Of a stretch of 64,000 bases of DNA, positions 1 to 8,775 are shown piece by piece (position 1 is the stretch's first letter; each line of letters opens with the position of its first letter). A program made the translations under genes and the position numbers. The stretch comes from Candidatus Villigracilis saccharophilus. GTDB lineage: Bacteria; Chloroflexota; Anaerolineae; Anaerolineales; Villigracilaceae. The stretch covers positions 29,574 through 93,573 of the forward strand of contig JADJNA010000056.1 in NCBI GenBank assembly GCA_016709305.1, in the 5' to 3' direction. Under the pieces are notes generated by a model. That model made no database searches and was not told the origin of the DNA. It worked only from the letters and a program-made list of their open reading frames with translations.

Positions 1-541
1 GGACAGATCCGCTGCGGGGGTTGACCATCAATCCGAAATACGAATCAGTTCCCAGTTCGGACCTGATCGCGCTCTTTGGCAGGATGCTGACATCGAAGCC
101 AGCCACTTCATGCAGTGTGTCCTGTTCACGTTTAAAGGCTTCAAAATGAGCGGGTTTGCTGGCAGCTTCGATATTTCCACAGCGCACAAAATCGCAATCC
201 AGTTTTTCATCACGAACGATTTGTTCAACAGTGTTCGCGGCTTGCACTGCGGCTTGGAACATCTCCCGCGCCAGCTCGCGCCCGTGGATCTTTATGGACT
301 GTTCGAGGGTGTGATGCAGGCACGAGAGCGCCTGCCCGCCGTTGCGCGAACTGGCGCCCCAGCCAATGGATTCCGCCTCAAGTAAAGTTACGCGCGCGCC
401 GCCTTTTGCCAGTTGCAACGCGGCAGATGTGCCGGTGAAGCCGCCCCCGATAACAACTACATCGGTGTTTTCGGGGAGGGGTTTGTTTGGGTAGGTTTTA
501 GGCGGTGAATCCACCGACCAGAAACATTCATGTTGTGTCAT
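1..541 (-). CDS. FAD-dependent oxidoreductase, glycine/D-amino acid oxidase (DAO) family, C-terminus outside window
   Basis: Reading the minus strand from an ATG at 541 gives 180 residues that run open off the left edge. Residues 30-37 are VIGGGFTG, the dinucleotide-binding glycine motif that binds the ADP part of FAD, followed by an acidic strand end (LLEAE) and GWGASSRNGGQ near 60-70, typical of DAO-family amine oxidases. The N-terminus (ECFWSVDSPP) resembles gamma-glutamylputrescine oxidoreductase-type proteins, which oxidise amines with O2 to give aldehyde, ammonia and H2O2; that substrate is inferred, not shown. Only about 40% of a usual 370-430 aa enzyme is visible, so the substrate-binding domain cannot be judged. 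The polyamine genes further along the window make an amine substrate plausible. Confidence 0.85.
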   Translation of the reverse strand, partial: MTQHECFWSVDSPPKTYPNKPLPENTDVVVIGGGFTGTSAALQLAKGGARVTLLEAESIGWGASSRNGGQALSCLHHTLEQSIKIHGRELAREMFQAAVQAANTVEQIVRDEKLDCDFVRCGNIEAASKPAHFEAFKREQDTLHEVAGFDVSILPKSAIRSELGTDSYFGLMVNPRSGSV

Positions 542-550
542 GAGGTTTTT

Positions 551-1234
551 TTATGCTACTAAAATTAACAGTGCCCATGCGCTGGCGGCCAGCAATATGA
601 CCAGACCGAAGACCGCAAACACCAGTCGCATTCGTCCTTTCACTGCCTGCGCAAGACCAAAAAGGAAGAAGGCAACCGCTATCACGGTCAGCACGCCCAC
701 ATACGCGTCGGATTTACTGTTCCACTTGTGATATTCATCCGCGGCGGCATTTTGTTTTTCGAGAATTTTATTTGCCTCATCACTTACATCTGCCAGATAC
801 GCCTCGGCATCCGGGAGGCCGTCGGTGGTTTTGGGCGCGTAGCGCGGGTCTGTATAAAATACGGAAAAATTGATTAATTTATCGGCGCGCGCCTGAGCCG
901 CCAGCGCGCTGATATTATTCAATGCAGTTCCCAGTTTGTCGGCAGATTGTTCACTTTGCAGCGCAGTGAATTGCATCATCAAAGCGGTCTGCTTCTCGAG
1001 CAACACTTTTGAAAAAGTATTCAGGTCGTAACTGCTTTGCAGCCCCGAACGCACCAATTCGCCTGAGACGAGGATCGCATAATATTGTGAATCGCGGTTG
1101 GCATTGTTCGAGCGGATATTTGCATCTGCCTGCAACGTGGCGATCGTGGCAGTGATGACGGTTGTGATCAGCGTCAACACCACGATCAAAGTCTTATAGC
1201 GCTCAGGGGTTTCAGGAATGGGCGTTTCGTTCAT
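551..1234 (-). CDS. hypothetical membrane protein, one N-terminal and two C-terminal TM helices
   Basis: Encodes 227 aa from the ATG at 1234, which overlaps the stop of the upstream gene (ATGA, 1231-1234), so the two are probably translationally coupled. An in-frame extension upstream exists but lies inside the neighbour. Residues about 14-34 form a TM helix (TLIVVLTLITTVITATIATL). A polar, mostly helical middle follows, and two TM helices lie at the C-terminus (YVGVLTVIAVAFFLFGLA and FAVFGLVILLAASAWALL). The gene before it has the same 1+2 helix plan, so the pair may be distant paralogues. I do not recognise a named family with confidence; the layout loosely resembles DUF4337-type proteins. 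Confidence 0.72.
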   Translation of the reverse strand: MNETPIPETPERYKTLIVVLTLITTVITATIATLQADANIRSNNANRDSQYYAILVSGELVRSGLQSSYDLNTFSKVLLEKQTALMMQFTALQSEQSADKLGTALNNISALAAQARADKLINFSVFYTDPRYAPKTTDGLPDAEAYLADVSDEANKILEKQNAAADEYHKWNSKSDAYVGVLTVIAVAFFLFGLAQAVKGRMRLVFAVFGLVILLAASAWALLILVA

Positions 1235-1854
1235 AGCGCACCTCCGCGGATGGAAAAGAAGATCAGTTCGACCAGCCCGAACCAGATCAAGCCAAACAGG
1301 TAGATGCCTGCGCCGATGGCAAACGTGACCAGACGGGAACTTTTCACACTTAACTCGGAGAGGGCAAGCCAAAATAAGCTGATCGCCAGCAAGATGACTC
1401 CCACCGTAAGCCAGCGCTGTTCCGAGGAATATTGATCGGACAGTTTGAACGATGCTTCAGGGTCGAGCGCCGCAAGGTCGGGCGTGGCAGCTTCAAGGTC
1501 CGCGAAGCGCAGATCGAGATCGTAGGTCCCGTCGCTCATGAGATATTTTTCATCGGTGGTGAGCGGATCGGCGACCAATTGCAGACTTGGCAGAAGATAT
1601 TGGCGCATGGTGCTGGCTTGTGCCTGCGCGGTTTTATCGTTGCTGTTTTCAAAGGCTTCCACTTGCGCCAATGCCACCGCATATGTTTGGGCGTAGCCTG
1701 CCTCCTCATACATTTTGCGCCAGTCTTCGTTTGTGGACGCCTGTTTCTTCAATGCGTCGATCAACCCCTGACGGATTGCATCTCCCGCCGCCGAGCTGAC
1801 CATGCTGGCGCGCCATGCCGCGAACGCGGTCGTGACCGATACGACCGCGATCAC
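1231..1854 (-). CDS. hypothetical membrane protein, same 1+2 TM plan as its neighbour
   Basis: About 207 aa from a GTG at 1854. The coding frame clearly continues upstream (residues RLDIIIAIVIAVVSVTTAF form one TM helix). The natural start is therefore probably the ATG at 1889, which overlaps the previous gene's stop as ATGA but is out of frame by one base; a single-base error near 1880 would explain this. Two TM helices near the C-terminus (WLTVGVILLAISLFWLAL and FAIGAGIYLFGLIWFGLVEL) flank a short basic loop. The middle is helical and rich in Ala, Glu and Gln. No catalytic motif is visible. It is the second gene of a three-gene run, all membrane proteins of unknown role. Confidence 0.68.
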   Translation of the reverse strand: MIAVVSVTTAFAAWRASMVSSAAGDAIRQGLIDALKKQASTNEDWRKMYEEAGYAQTYAVALAQVEAFENSNDKTAQAQASTMRQYLLPSLQLVADPLTTDEKYLMSDGTYDLDLRFADLEAATPDLAALDPEASFKLSDQYSSEQRWLTVGVILLAISLFWLALSELSVKSSRLVTFAIGAGIYLFGLIWFGLVELIFFSIRGGAL

Positions 1855-1885
1855 GATCGCGATGATAATATCCAGCCGCGGTGAT

Positions 1886-2549
1886 TCATTTTAAACGCTT
1901 AAGCATAATTCCTCCGTTATCTTCACAGAAAAATTTGACTACGGCCAGCGCCAATGCGATTAGCGCGTAGGTAAATGTAACTGGTTTGTTGGCGATGCTC
2001 AGGTCCATCCAATTCTCGGGCTTTTTCTCTTCCCGCGGAATTTCCTTGGTTTCCAGACGGGTGCTGTCAAATTTCGCCAATAGTCTAATGGGAGAGTTTG
2101 AATATATTCTGCCTGGTCCGCCAAGAAACAAAATTAAAAAATATTGGATGGGTACGATCATGATGATCCAAAGTGCAGAAAGCAAGATGATCAGGATGCC
2201 GAAAATAATGAATTGAAGTGAATCGAGCAGCAGCAATAATCCGGAGATCCCCCTCAGCCTGTCTGCGCTGATTGCTTTTCCCGCTGCTGCCGAAAGCTAG
2301 CAGTTGAGCGCCGATCAATTGAAAGTATGCGCCGCAGTACTGGCGCGGATTGGCAGAGATCAAGCCGGGGTTCTTGTTCACATCCCAGGCAAAGGTCACC
2401 AGGGCTGCGCCTATGCTGATCAATGAGCCGTTTTTTAAATACCACTCAAAATACGAGAGCTTAAAGAAGAAGTTGAAAACAAATTGATCCAGGGCGATCA
2501 ATGCCAGAATGACCAGAAAATAGAACCAGCCTCTTTGATGGATCTTCAT
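1886..2549 (-). CDS. hypothetical multi-pass membrane protein (frameshifted)
   Basis: Two overlapping frames make one protein of about 220 aa. The N-terminal frame runs from 2549 to about 2285 (MKIHQRGWFYFLVILALIALD..., ending in LIGAQLLAF). The C-terminal frame takes over near 2285 and ends at 1886. Hydrophobic segments continue across the break (LLLLLDSLQFIIFGILIILL, then WIIMIVPIQYFLILFLGG), and the last helix is ALIALALAVVKFF. The switch lies close to a GCAGCAGCGGGAAAAG run, consistent with a one-base error. It is the first gene of the three-gene membrane-protein cluster. An SD-like GGA precedes the ATG. No family recognised. Confidence 0.62.
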
Positions 2550-2618
2550 TGGATGCTCCTTGGCGTATGAACGATCACGGCGTGTACATCCTTTCAGGGT
2601 AATTATCGTGCGCCTAAG

Positions 2619-2661
2619 ACAAATAAAACTGGAAGGCGCGGAGACTTCCAGTTTTATTTGT
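2619..2661. terminator. strong intrinsic terminator hairpin
   Basis: A perfect 17-bp inverted repeat (ACAAATAAAACTGGAAG and its complement) with a 9-base loop and A/T tracts at both ends. It sits downstream of the 74-aa gene (minus) and upstream of the membrane-protein cluster, so it probably ends the former. Confidence 0.75.
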
Positions 2662-2685
2662 AATTCTATTTGCGAAGGGATTCGC

Positions 2686-2910
2686 TTATTTCTTCAGGGC
2701 GTTGATCTCTGCCAGCACTTTCTTGACCATCTCTTCATTGATGCCGGCATCTTTGGCTTGCGGCATGGCAAGCAGGGATTTTAAGGTCATTCCCTTTGCC
2801 AATCCGATCATGGGATTCTTAGAGATCCCGGGAACATGTTTTTCCAGAATTTTCACAGCACCGGTGTCTTTCAAAATATCGCCAACTTTTGTGTCCAATG
2901 TGTATGCCAT
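2686..2910 (-). CDS. small soluble helical protein, 74 aa
   Basis: The start is the ATG at 2910, preceded by AAGGAG at correct spacing; an upstream in-frame ATG has no such site. The sequence begins MAYTLDTKVGDILKDTG and continues with LEKHVPGISKNPMIGLAKGM, LKSLLAMP and EEMVKKVLAEINALKK. It is helical, charged, without cysteines or a signal peptide. The pattern V-x-D-I-L, L-E-K-x-x-P-G, G-M-T-L-K-x-L resembles a short helical domain that I recall as a C-terminal appendage on some glycoside hydrolases and esterases; here it stands alone. The function is unknown. It is a single-gene unit with its own terminator downstream. Confidence 0.72.
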   Translation of the reverse strand: MAYTLDTKVGDILKDTGAVKILEKHVPGISKNPMIGLAKGMTLKSLLAMPQAKDAGINEEMVKKVLAEINALKK

Positions 2911-3037
2911 TTTATTCTCCTTGGTATTATGGAATCTCGGAAAACTCAATACAATCTTATTGCCATGTATAGTATAAGGCAATATTGGCAGGTTGAATCA
3001 CCTGAATTCTGTAAGATTCCTCCCGCCGTGACGACGT

Positions 3038-4122
3038 TTACATCAACGACCCAAAATCATAATCGATAAAAGGCAGTCCCTGTTCGATGCGGGTTTTGCG
3101 GTTTTTCATAAAGTTGGCGATCCACATGTGACCGCCGTGATTGACATCGAAACCGGGGATCTGCATAAAACTTTCCAGTATCCAGTGCTCAACTCCTTTG
3201 ATCTGGAAATCACGATGGACAACGGCATAGAGTTCAAGTTCACGCAATTTTAGAAATGCGGGCATCTCCTTGAGCCAGACAGGGGAAAAGGTAAAGGCTT
3301 GACGATACCCTCCCAGAAAATGGGTCATAAATTCGCGGGTGAAGGAAACGCTGTCTTTGAATCCAAGTTCTTCGGCATCCATTGAAATATAGAAGAGAAC
3401 AATGGCGATATCGTTGATAAACCAACTGTACGCGCAGTCGTCGAAGTCAAACAGAGTGAGCGTTCCATCCGTATCCATGAAAAAATTGTTTTGATGAGCA
3501 TCCTGATGGATAAGACCATATGATGCAGGGTCTTTGGGCAGGGCATGGATATGTTTCAGCACGGCTTCATAGGTCTGATGTGCGATGGCTTCCGTCTTGG
3601 GCAGGTACAGCTCAATAAAATTCAAGCTGGCATCGTTCCATTCTGGGCGCTGCCAGGCAGGACAGGTTGATAGTCCACTGCCAGGGCATGCATCTGGCCA
3701 AGCAGCCTGCCGTAGTTTTCGTACCGTGTGGATGTCCACCCGGCAATCCAGGGCTGTTGACCTTTCGCTTTGATAAAAGCAGTGGCTAAAAATTGACCAC
3801 CCTGCGTGTCGTCTATGACTTCCACGAGCTTTCCGTTTTCAGATGGAAGCGCCCGCGCCACCGAGACGCCGCCCCGCGCCAGATGGTTGATCCAATCCAC
3901 TTCGCCTTGAATGAGCGCTTCGCTCTTGCGCAAGCTGTGACCGATGCGCAGAATAAAATCTTTTCCCCCGCGCTCGAATTCGTAGACAATGCTCTCGAAG
4001 GAATCGAGCAGATGGATCTTATCGGGAGCAATGTCGTAACGGAGTATGGCTTCGTACAGTACCGTGTCGTTATACCGGTCAATGATTTGTTGGTCCATGT
4101 GGCTTATGGTGCTCGATTCCAT
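3038..4122 (-). CDS. phosphotransferase, aminoglycoside phosphotransferase/homoserine kinase-like (frameshifted)
   Basis: Two frames join near 3660 into a protein of about 360 aa. The N-lobe (4122 to about 3660) carries YEFERGGKDFILRIGHS, a kinase-like Lys/Arg strand. The C-lobe (about 3660 to 3038) carries the catalytic loop GLIHQDAHQNNFF (Brenner-type HxDxxxxN) and the metal-binding FDFDDC. These mark the APH/choline-kinase fold, which phosphorylates small hydroxyl compounds from ATP; the substrate cannot be told. The frame break is one base (LAVDYQP continues as PAWQRPEWND in the other frame). The ATG at 4122 lies 16 nt from a TATAAT, so the message may be nearly leaderless; Met at 4098 is an alternative start. 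Confidence 0.8.
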
Positions 4123-4137
4123 GTTGCAAAATTAAAA

Positions 4138-4143
4138 ATTATA
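4138..4143 (-). promoter_or_regulatory. -10 element of the phosphotransferase gene
   Basis: On the minus strand the sequence reads TTGCTCGGTATAAT just ahead of the start at 4122. It shares the TTGC-GGTA(T/A)AAT pattern seen at several other start regions in this window. No clear -35 is visible. Confidence 0.45.
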
Positions 4144-4252
4144 CCGAGCAAATCTCTCCGCTCGTTTTGAACCACTGAGACAAGGGGCGCAGAGTTTTGA
4201 ATGATATTCTCACAACAATCCCTGAAACGTCCCTCCCGCAGCACAGCCAATT

Positions 4253-4385
4253 GCATGTCGTTGCGAGCACACTTTGCTACACTTCTGCAGCACTGCGTTT
4301 GTTGCAGCGCAGATGAACGATCTCCTCTTGCGACAGGGGATTGCTTTGTTGCAGCAATCGCTCCTCGCGATGGCATAATCATCAC
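4253..4385. repeat. MITE-like intergenic palindromic element
   Basis: This lies in a gene-free stretch of about 535 bases (4123-4658). It begins with TGTCGTTGCGAGCAC and ends with AGCAATCGCTCCTCGCGATG. On the other strand it reads TCGCGAGGAGCGATTGCTGCAA then AAGCAATCCCC, the common bacterial intergenic palindrome of the TTGCGAGGAGCG / GAAGCAATCTC kind. The ends are imperfectly complementary and an inner inverted pair (GATTGCTT / AGCAATC) is present. No open frame of note lies inside. A degenerate relative occurs near 52670. The rest of the gap shows nothing I can name. Confidence 0.5.
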
Positions 4386-4658
4386 AACTCTCCCTTAAAC
4401 GCCCACTCCCGATGGGCGCAGCATGGACGGTAACAACGCGTCCAATTCTTCCCCATAACGCACTTAGAGTTCCTTCTTAAACAATCGCCCTTCCGAATCG
4501 TCGTATTACGGATGACAATAGCGCAAATAAGCAGATCTTCGTTAACAGCGAGCATACAGGAAAACCTCTGATTGAACAAGGGATATAGATAACTTGTATC
4601 GCAAATCCCAACAATTCATCAAAACTGATGTATATTTAAATCATTCTTGGAGGTACCT

Positions 4659-4898
4659 GTGACAGAAAAACATACCAAAGGCGAAATGCACGGATGTATT
4701 GTGTGCGGAAAGCTGTATCAGCTTTATGTGGTCAATGATGCCAACGGAAAATTTGTAGACGCCAAGGTCATGAGCGTGGGCGGGAAACTTGTGCCGCATA
4801 CCGCGCGTGCGCTGGTGGCATGTGAAAAGCATACTGACGCGGAGATCGAGTCTTCGATGGCGAGAACGTACGGTTTGCAAACTGAAGATGACGAGTAG
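4659..4898 (+). CDS. small CxxC protein, 79 aa, hypothetical
   Basis: The start is the GTG at 4659, six bases after a GGAGG; an in-frame TTG at 4647 overlaps that site and is rejected. The protein has HGCIVCGKLYQLYVV near the N-terminus and a third cysteine in ACEKH near residue 55, so a zinc-knuckle or redox pair is possible but unproven. The middle (DANGKFVDAKVMSVGGKLV) looks like a beta hairpin and the C-terminus is acidic. There is no signal peptide or TM segment. It is followed 64 nt later by a lipoprotein gene in the same direction. Family not recognised. Confidence 0.62.
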   Translation: MTEKHTKGEMHGCIVCGKLYQLYVVNDANGKFVDAKVMSVGGKLVPHTARALVACEKHTDAEIESSMARTYGLQTEDDE

Positions 4899-4961
4899 CC
4901 GTTCAGTCCATATGTTTAAACTATTGTTACAATATCACCAGCTACGCTTTGGAGGTGCTGT

Positions 4962-5477
4962 GTGAATAGTCCCATTATGCGAATGATTTCCGCCCTGGTC
5001 TTACTGACTCTGGCTGCGCTTGCCTGTAATCTGCCGCAGGCTACAGAGAGCCCCATCCCAACAACTACCAACACGCCGACAGTCGCAGTCCTCGCATCAG
5101 TTACAGATGCTCCTTCGTCTGCAACTCCCGTACCGACAGATACGCTCTCGCCTCTGCCCGTACCGACTCCGCAGGATCCGCTCGTTGCGCGCGCCGCGCT
5201 GTGTTGGTGGGGACCCGGCCCGGTGTATGATGTTATCAGCTCATTAAAACAGGATATCCGCGTAGCGCTGGTTGGGCGCGGCAGTATTCCAGGCTGGCTG
5301 TTGGTTGATAATCCCACCTATCACGTTCCTTGCTGGGTGCAGGATGTATATTTGCAAGTTGACCCGAATACAGATCTCTCCACTCTGCAGATCTTCACTC
5401 CGCCGCCCACGCCTACGCCCAGCCCGACCAATACAAGAACACCCACGCCGACGGCGACCTGGACTCCGGGGCCATAG
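4962..5477 (+). CDS. secreted lipoprotein with SH3-like core and Thr-Pro linkers
   Basis: 171 aa from a GTG start with GGAGG at proper spacing. The N-terminus is a lipoprotein signal (LVLLTLAALAC, Cys at about 22). A Thr/Pro-rich linker comes next, then a small folded core (ARAALCWWGPGPVYDVISSL to HVPCWVQDVYLQV) containing a cysteine pair and the Gly-Pro-Tyr-like pattern of bacterial SH3 domains. The C-terminus is another TPTPSPTNTRTPTPT linker. The lipoprotein at 41156 has the same plan (RYGPAVAYLH ... QCWVAPSVV), so the two are probably related. SH3-like domains of this kind often bind cell-wall or surface polymers; the role here is inferred only. Confidence 0.72.
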   Translation: MNSPIMRMISALVLLTLAALACNLPQATESPIPTTTNTPTVAVLASVTDAPSSATPVPTDTLSPLPVPTPQDPLVARAALCWWGPGPVYDVISSLKQDIRVALVGRGSIPGWLLVDNPTYHVPCWVQDVYLQVDPNTDLSTLQIFTPPPTPTPSPTNTRTPTPTATWTPGP

Positions 5478-5575
5478 CGTAAAAAGTAACAATGATGGGA
5501 CAAGGTCGCGGCGGGACAGCAGGAAAGGTTCCGCTGCGATCATCTTACTACTCACCGCTCTCCAAAGGAAATTAA

Positions 5576-6844
5576 TTGATCAACACAAATCGGTTTTCAT
5601 CCATCCTGCGTATGTATGCAGGCAGCTTTGCTCCGCTAAAAAACCGCAACTTGCGGATTTATCTCGGCGGTCAGGCTGTCTCTCTGTTAGGCACCTGGAT
5701 GCAATCCACTGCCCAGAGCTGGGTGGTTTGGGAATTAACCCAGTCAGAAAGCTCACTGGGGATCGTGGTCATGCTCAACAGTTTGCCGCTTCTTTTGATG
5801 GCTCCCTGGGCTGGCAGTATCGCGGACCGATTCAATCGCCGCATGATCCTGCTGGTAACACAGTCCATCGCCATGCTTCTCGCTTTTTCTCTCGCGTTAT
5901 TAATTCAAACCCATCTTGTGCAGATCTGGCACATTTATATTTTTGCTTTCATTCTCGGCACGATCAACGCTCTGGATTTTCCCGCCCAGCAGGCCTTTAT
6001 CGGCGATCTCTCAGGAATGAGTCAGGTGCGCCAGGCGATCACGCTTAATATCATGGGACTGCAAGTCGCGCGCATGTTGGGACCGGCCATTGCGGGAATT
6101 CTGCTTAAATTGGTTGGCTCAGCCGCCGCGTTTTGGATCAATGGATTTAGTTTCATGGTGGTCCTGTTAAGTATCTTTATGGTGCGCTCTCATCAACAGG
6201 AAATTAACAAGCTCAATGGCGGACGCGGTCAATTTCGGGATACTGTGGGTTATATACGGGCGCAGCCGCGCATGATCGATTTGATGGTCTTCGCCGCCCT
6301 CGTGACCTTTTTTGGGTTGTCCATCATGAACATTCTCCCCTCTGTGGCAGACCACGTCCTCAATGGCGACTCCCAGACATTTGGCTTGCTATTCGGCGCG
6401 TCGGGTGCCGGCGCATTGATCTCCACGCTGATCCTGCTTCCATTATCCCAGGCCTCCAAACGGGTTGGGTTGATTATCAGCGGTGCCGCGGTTTGGATGG
6501 GAACTTTTTATTTTCTATTGTCACGCTCCACATGGCTGCCGCTTTCGATGATGGCGATTTTCTTCGTCAGCCTTGGCGCGCCATTGGTGTTGACCACAGG
6601 TTTGGGCGTCATGCAATTAATGGCGCCTAGTAACATGCGCGCCCGCATTATCAGCCTTTTCACCATGTTGACATTTGGCTTGCAGCCATTGTCCTCTCTC
6701 TTTATTGGCTACACCGCCGAGGTGCTTGGCACGCAAACTGTCATCATGATCAATTCTTTATGTTTGGTCGCCGGCGCGCTGCTCATGTTTTTCTTTCGAA
6801 ATGGATTGCGCGATTGGGAATTGCAGCCTGTCGAAAAACATTGA
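5576..6844 (+). CDS. MFS transporter, MFS_3/EntS-like exporter
   Basis: 422 aa starting at a TTG with AAAGGAAA upstream. About 12 TM helices are evident. The N-terminal pattern LRIYLGGQAVSLLGTWMQSTAQSWVVWELT and the loop GSIADRFNRRMILL (the MFS motif-A position) place it in the MFS_3 group, which includes the enterobactin exporter EntS and macrolide-efflux-type proteins. It probably exports a small organic compound by proton antiport; no substrate can be assigned. murI follows 27 nt downstream in the same direction, so they may share a transcript. Confidence 0.88.
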   Translation: MINTNRFSSILRMYAGSFAPLKNRNLRIYLGGQAVSLLGTWMQSTAQSWVVWELTQSESSLGIVVMLNSLPLLLMAPWAGSIADRFNRRMILLVTQSIAMLLAFSLALLIQTHLVQIWHIYIFAFILGTINALDFPAQQAFIGDLSGMSQVRQAITLNIMGLQVARMLGPAIAGILLKLVGSAAAFWINGFSFMVVLLSIFMVRSHQQEINKLNGGRGQFRDTVGYIRAQPRMIDLMVFAALVTFFGLSIMNILPSVADHVLNGDSQTFGLLFGASGAGALISTLILLPLSQASKRVGLIISGAAVWMGTFYFLLSRSTWLPLSMMAIFFVSLGAPLVLTTGLGVMQLMAPSNMRARIISLFTMLTFGLQPLSSLFIGYTAEVLGTQTVIMINSLCLVAGALLMFFFRNGLRDWELQPVEKH

Positions 6845-6871
6845 TAATTCCGAAAGAAGTGAAATAACCTT

Positions 6872-7697
6872 ATGCAACTATTAGAAAATCCCATCGGTGT
6901 CTTTGACTCTGGCGTAGGCGGATTATCCGTCCTGCGTGCGATGCGTGAACAAATGCCAAATGAATCCGTGATCTACTTTGGCGATCAGGGACATGTCCCG
7001 TATGGGCCGCGCTCGATGGAGCAGATACAGAAATTTTCAGAGGGGATCACGCACTTTTTACTCGAACAAAATTCCAAGCTGATTGTTGTGGCTTGCAATA
7101 CTGCATCAGCCGCGGCGTTGAAATATTTACGCGGACGGTTTCCTGAAGTCCCCTTTGTGGGCATGGAACCTGCTGTCAAACCTGCGGCGGAGATAACCAA
7201 GACAGGCAAGGTCGGTGTGCTGGCAACTCCCGCAACTTTTCAGGGCGCGTTGTATGCGTCTGTTGTGGAACGCTTTGGCGCGGGTGTTGAATTCTTTCAA
7301 CACACCTGCCCGGGATTGGTTGGTCAAATTGAAAAAGGGGAATTGGAGTCAAACGCAACTCGCGCAATTTTGGAAGATGCGCTCTTGCCGATGTTGGAAA
7401 AAAATATCGATACCGTGGTCTTGGGTTGTACACACTACCCGTTCGTGATTCCGCTCATTGAGCGGATCGTGGGACGCGAATGTTCGGGTGATAGACCCAG
7501 CTCCCTCGGTGGCGAGACAGGTCAAACGTCTGCTTGAAGCGAGTGGGAATCTAAATCAGACGAGTGAAAGCCTGAGAGTCCGATTCTATACTTCCGCTGA
7601 TCCTGCTTCGATGAAATCCATGCTGCCATTATTGTTGGGGACGGATGGCGAAGTTGAAGCGGTTACGTGGAAAGATGATGATCAAGTGACTCTGTGA
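6872..7697 (+). CDS. murI: glutamate racemase (frameshifted)
   Basis: Glutamate racemase interconverts L- and D-glutamate for peptidoglycan. The N-terminal frame (6872 to about 7480) has IGVFDSGVGGLSVLR (Asp12, Ser13), YFGDQGHVPYG, VVACNTASAAAL with the first catalytic Cys, and VVLGCTHYPFVIP with the second. The last 70 residues (NVRVIDPAPSVARQVKRLLE...) are in another frame that begins near 7480 and ends at 7697; one extra base in GGACGCGAATG explains it. The joined length of about 273 aa is normal for the family. The 3' end overlaps the convergent gene by 35 nt. With an intact frame the enzyme would be functional. Confidence 0.9.
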
Positions 7698-8769
7698 TCT
7701 GCGCGCCCATGCGCTGCATGTCCTTGAACAAGCGCTGCGGCTCGGCGATATGCCCCATCATGTGGACTCCATCGCGGCGCGCCGTGCCATCGAGATATTG
7801 AAGCAGATACGCGACGACGGGGATGGCGGTCAGTTCATATCCATCGGGATGCGCGATCTGTAACTGGACCTCAGCCTGCCTGCCGTTCAATTGACCTTTT
7901 GCTTCCACCTTGAGCGCCACCAGATACGGCGGCTTAGACTTTCCCATGCCCCACCACATCAATTTACCCAGCGGACGAAGACCGCGTTTTGGCGCAAGTT
8001 TGAGACCCACAAAAACGATCGGGGTGATGATGAGGTCTGTAAACCAGTTCGAGCCTGAAATATAAAATCCTGTATCTTTGATGGATGGAATTAAATTAGG
8101 GATGTCGCGCAGTTCCTCGAAGAACATGGAATAGCCTGTGCGTTTGCCAACGTCATTTCCAAAATTGAAAACACGCGAATCCCAGGAAGTGGGTTTTGTC
8201 CACGCGCCATGTTTGTAAACTTGTGCCTGATACTCAAGAAAACATTCCATGAGTTCATCCACGGCTTCGGTGTAGGGGAGTCCCTGCATGTTGAGGTAGC
8301 CAGCCGTAAATGCAGATTCGACTATGTCCAATTTTTCTGCAGTGTAGCGGATCATCGCGGCGGGCAGACCGGGGTGAAAGCCCGCTTCGGTGATGAAACA
8401 TAACCTCGCCTGCTGAATCTCTTTTTCTGCGGCATATAAAGCGCTGAGTTTTTTGGATGAGAGCTGCACATCGAGATAATCCACATGCGCGGCGATGCAG
8501 GCGCGGATAACTGTCTCAGCGTGCTGAGTGGTTGGCGCGGCGACCAGACACAAGGTCACGCCTTGAAGCGCTTGTGTTAGATCGTTGAGATTGGACGCAT
8601 CAACCTGTCTTGCGGATGCACGCGAGTCATGCAATTCATCCACGAATGATTTTGCCTTTTGCAGGCTGCGGCCAGATATGATGATTTCAACATCGGTTTG
8701 AGCGAGCAAATGTTTGGCGAGCGGTCTGCCAGTATATCCATACCCGCCCAGGATCAGGATTTTTTTCAT
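7663..8769 (-). CDS. saccharopine dehydrogenase-like NAD(P)-binding protein
   Basis: 368 aa. The N-terminus MKKILILGGYGYTGRPLAKHL is a Rossmann GxGxxG-type motif, followed by ISGRSLQKAKSF and DASNLNDLTQAL, then CLVAAPTTQ at the end of the fourth strand, all typical of the saccharopine dehydrogenase NADP-binding domain. The C-terminal part is the family's mixed domain. Such proteins are often misnamed; the true substrate is unknown and lysine metabolism is not implied by the neighbours. It is followed upstream on the same strand by the Ddn-like reductase after 6 nt, suggesting an operon of 7663-10029. Confidence 0.85.
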   Translation of the reverse strand: MKKILILGGYGYTGRPLAKHLLAQTDVEIIISGRSLQKAKSFVDELHDSRASARQVDASNLNDLTQALQGVTLCLVAAPTTQHAETVIRACIAAHVDYLDVQLSSKKLSALYAAEKEIQQARLCFITEAGFHPGLPAAMIRYTAEKLDIVESAFTAGYLNMQGLPYTEAVDELMECFLEYQAQVYKHGAWTKPTSWDSRVFNFGNDVGKRTGYSMFFEELRDIPNLIPSIKDTGFYISGSNWFTDLIITPIVFVGLKLAPKRGLRPLGKLMWWGMGKSKPPYLVALKVEAKGQLNGRQAEVQLQIAHPDGYELTAIPVVAYLLQYLDGTARRDGVHMMGHIAEPQRLFKDMQRMGAQITESLDHHLST

Positions 8770-8775
8770 GTTGTT

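Noticed and set aside
5272..6048. 258-aa plus-strand frame overlapping the lipoprotein and MFS genes
   Set aside because: It crosses the end of one real gene and the start of another in a shifted frame. Its translation is basic and patternless, while the MFS reading has clear helices.
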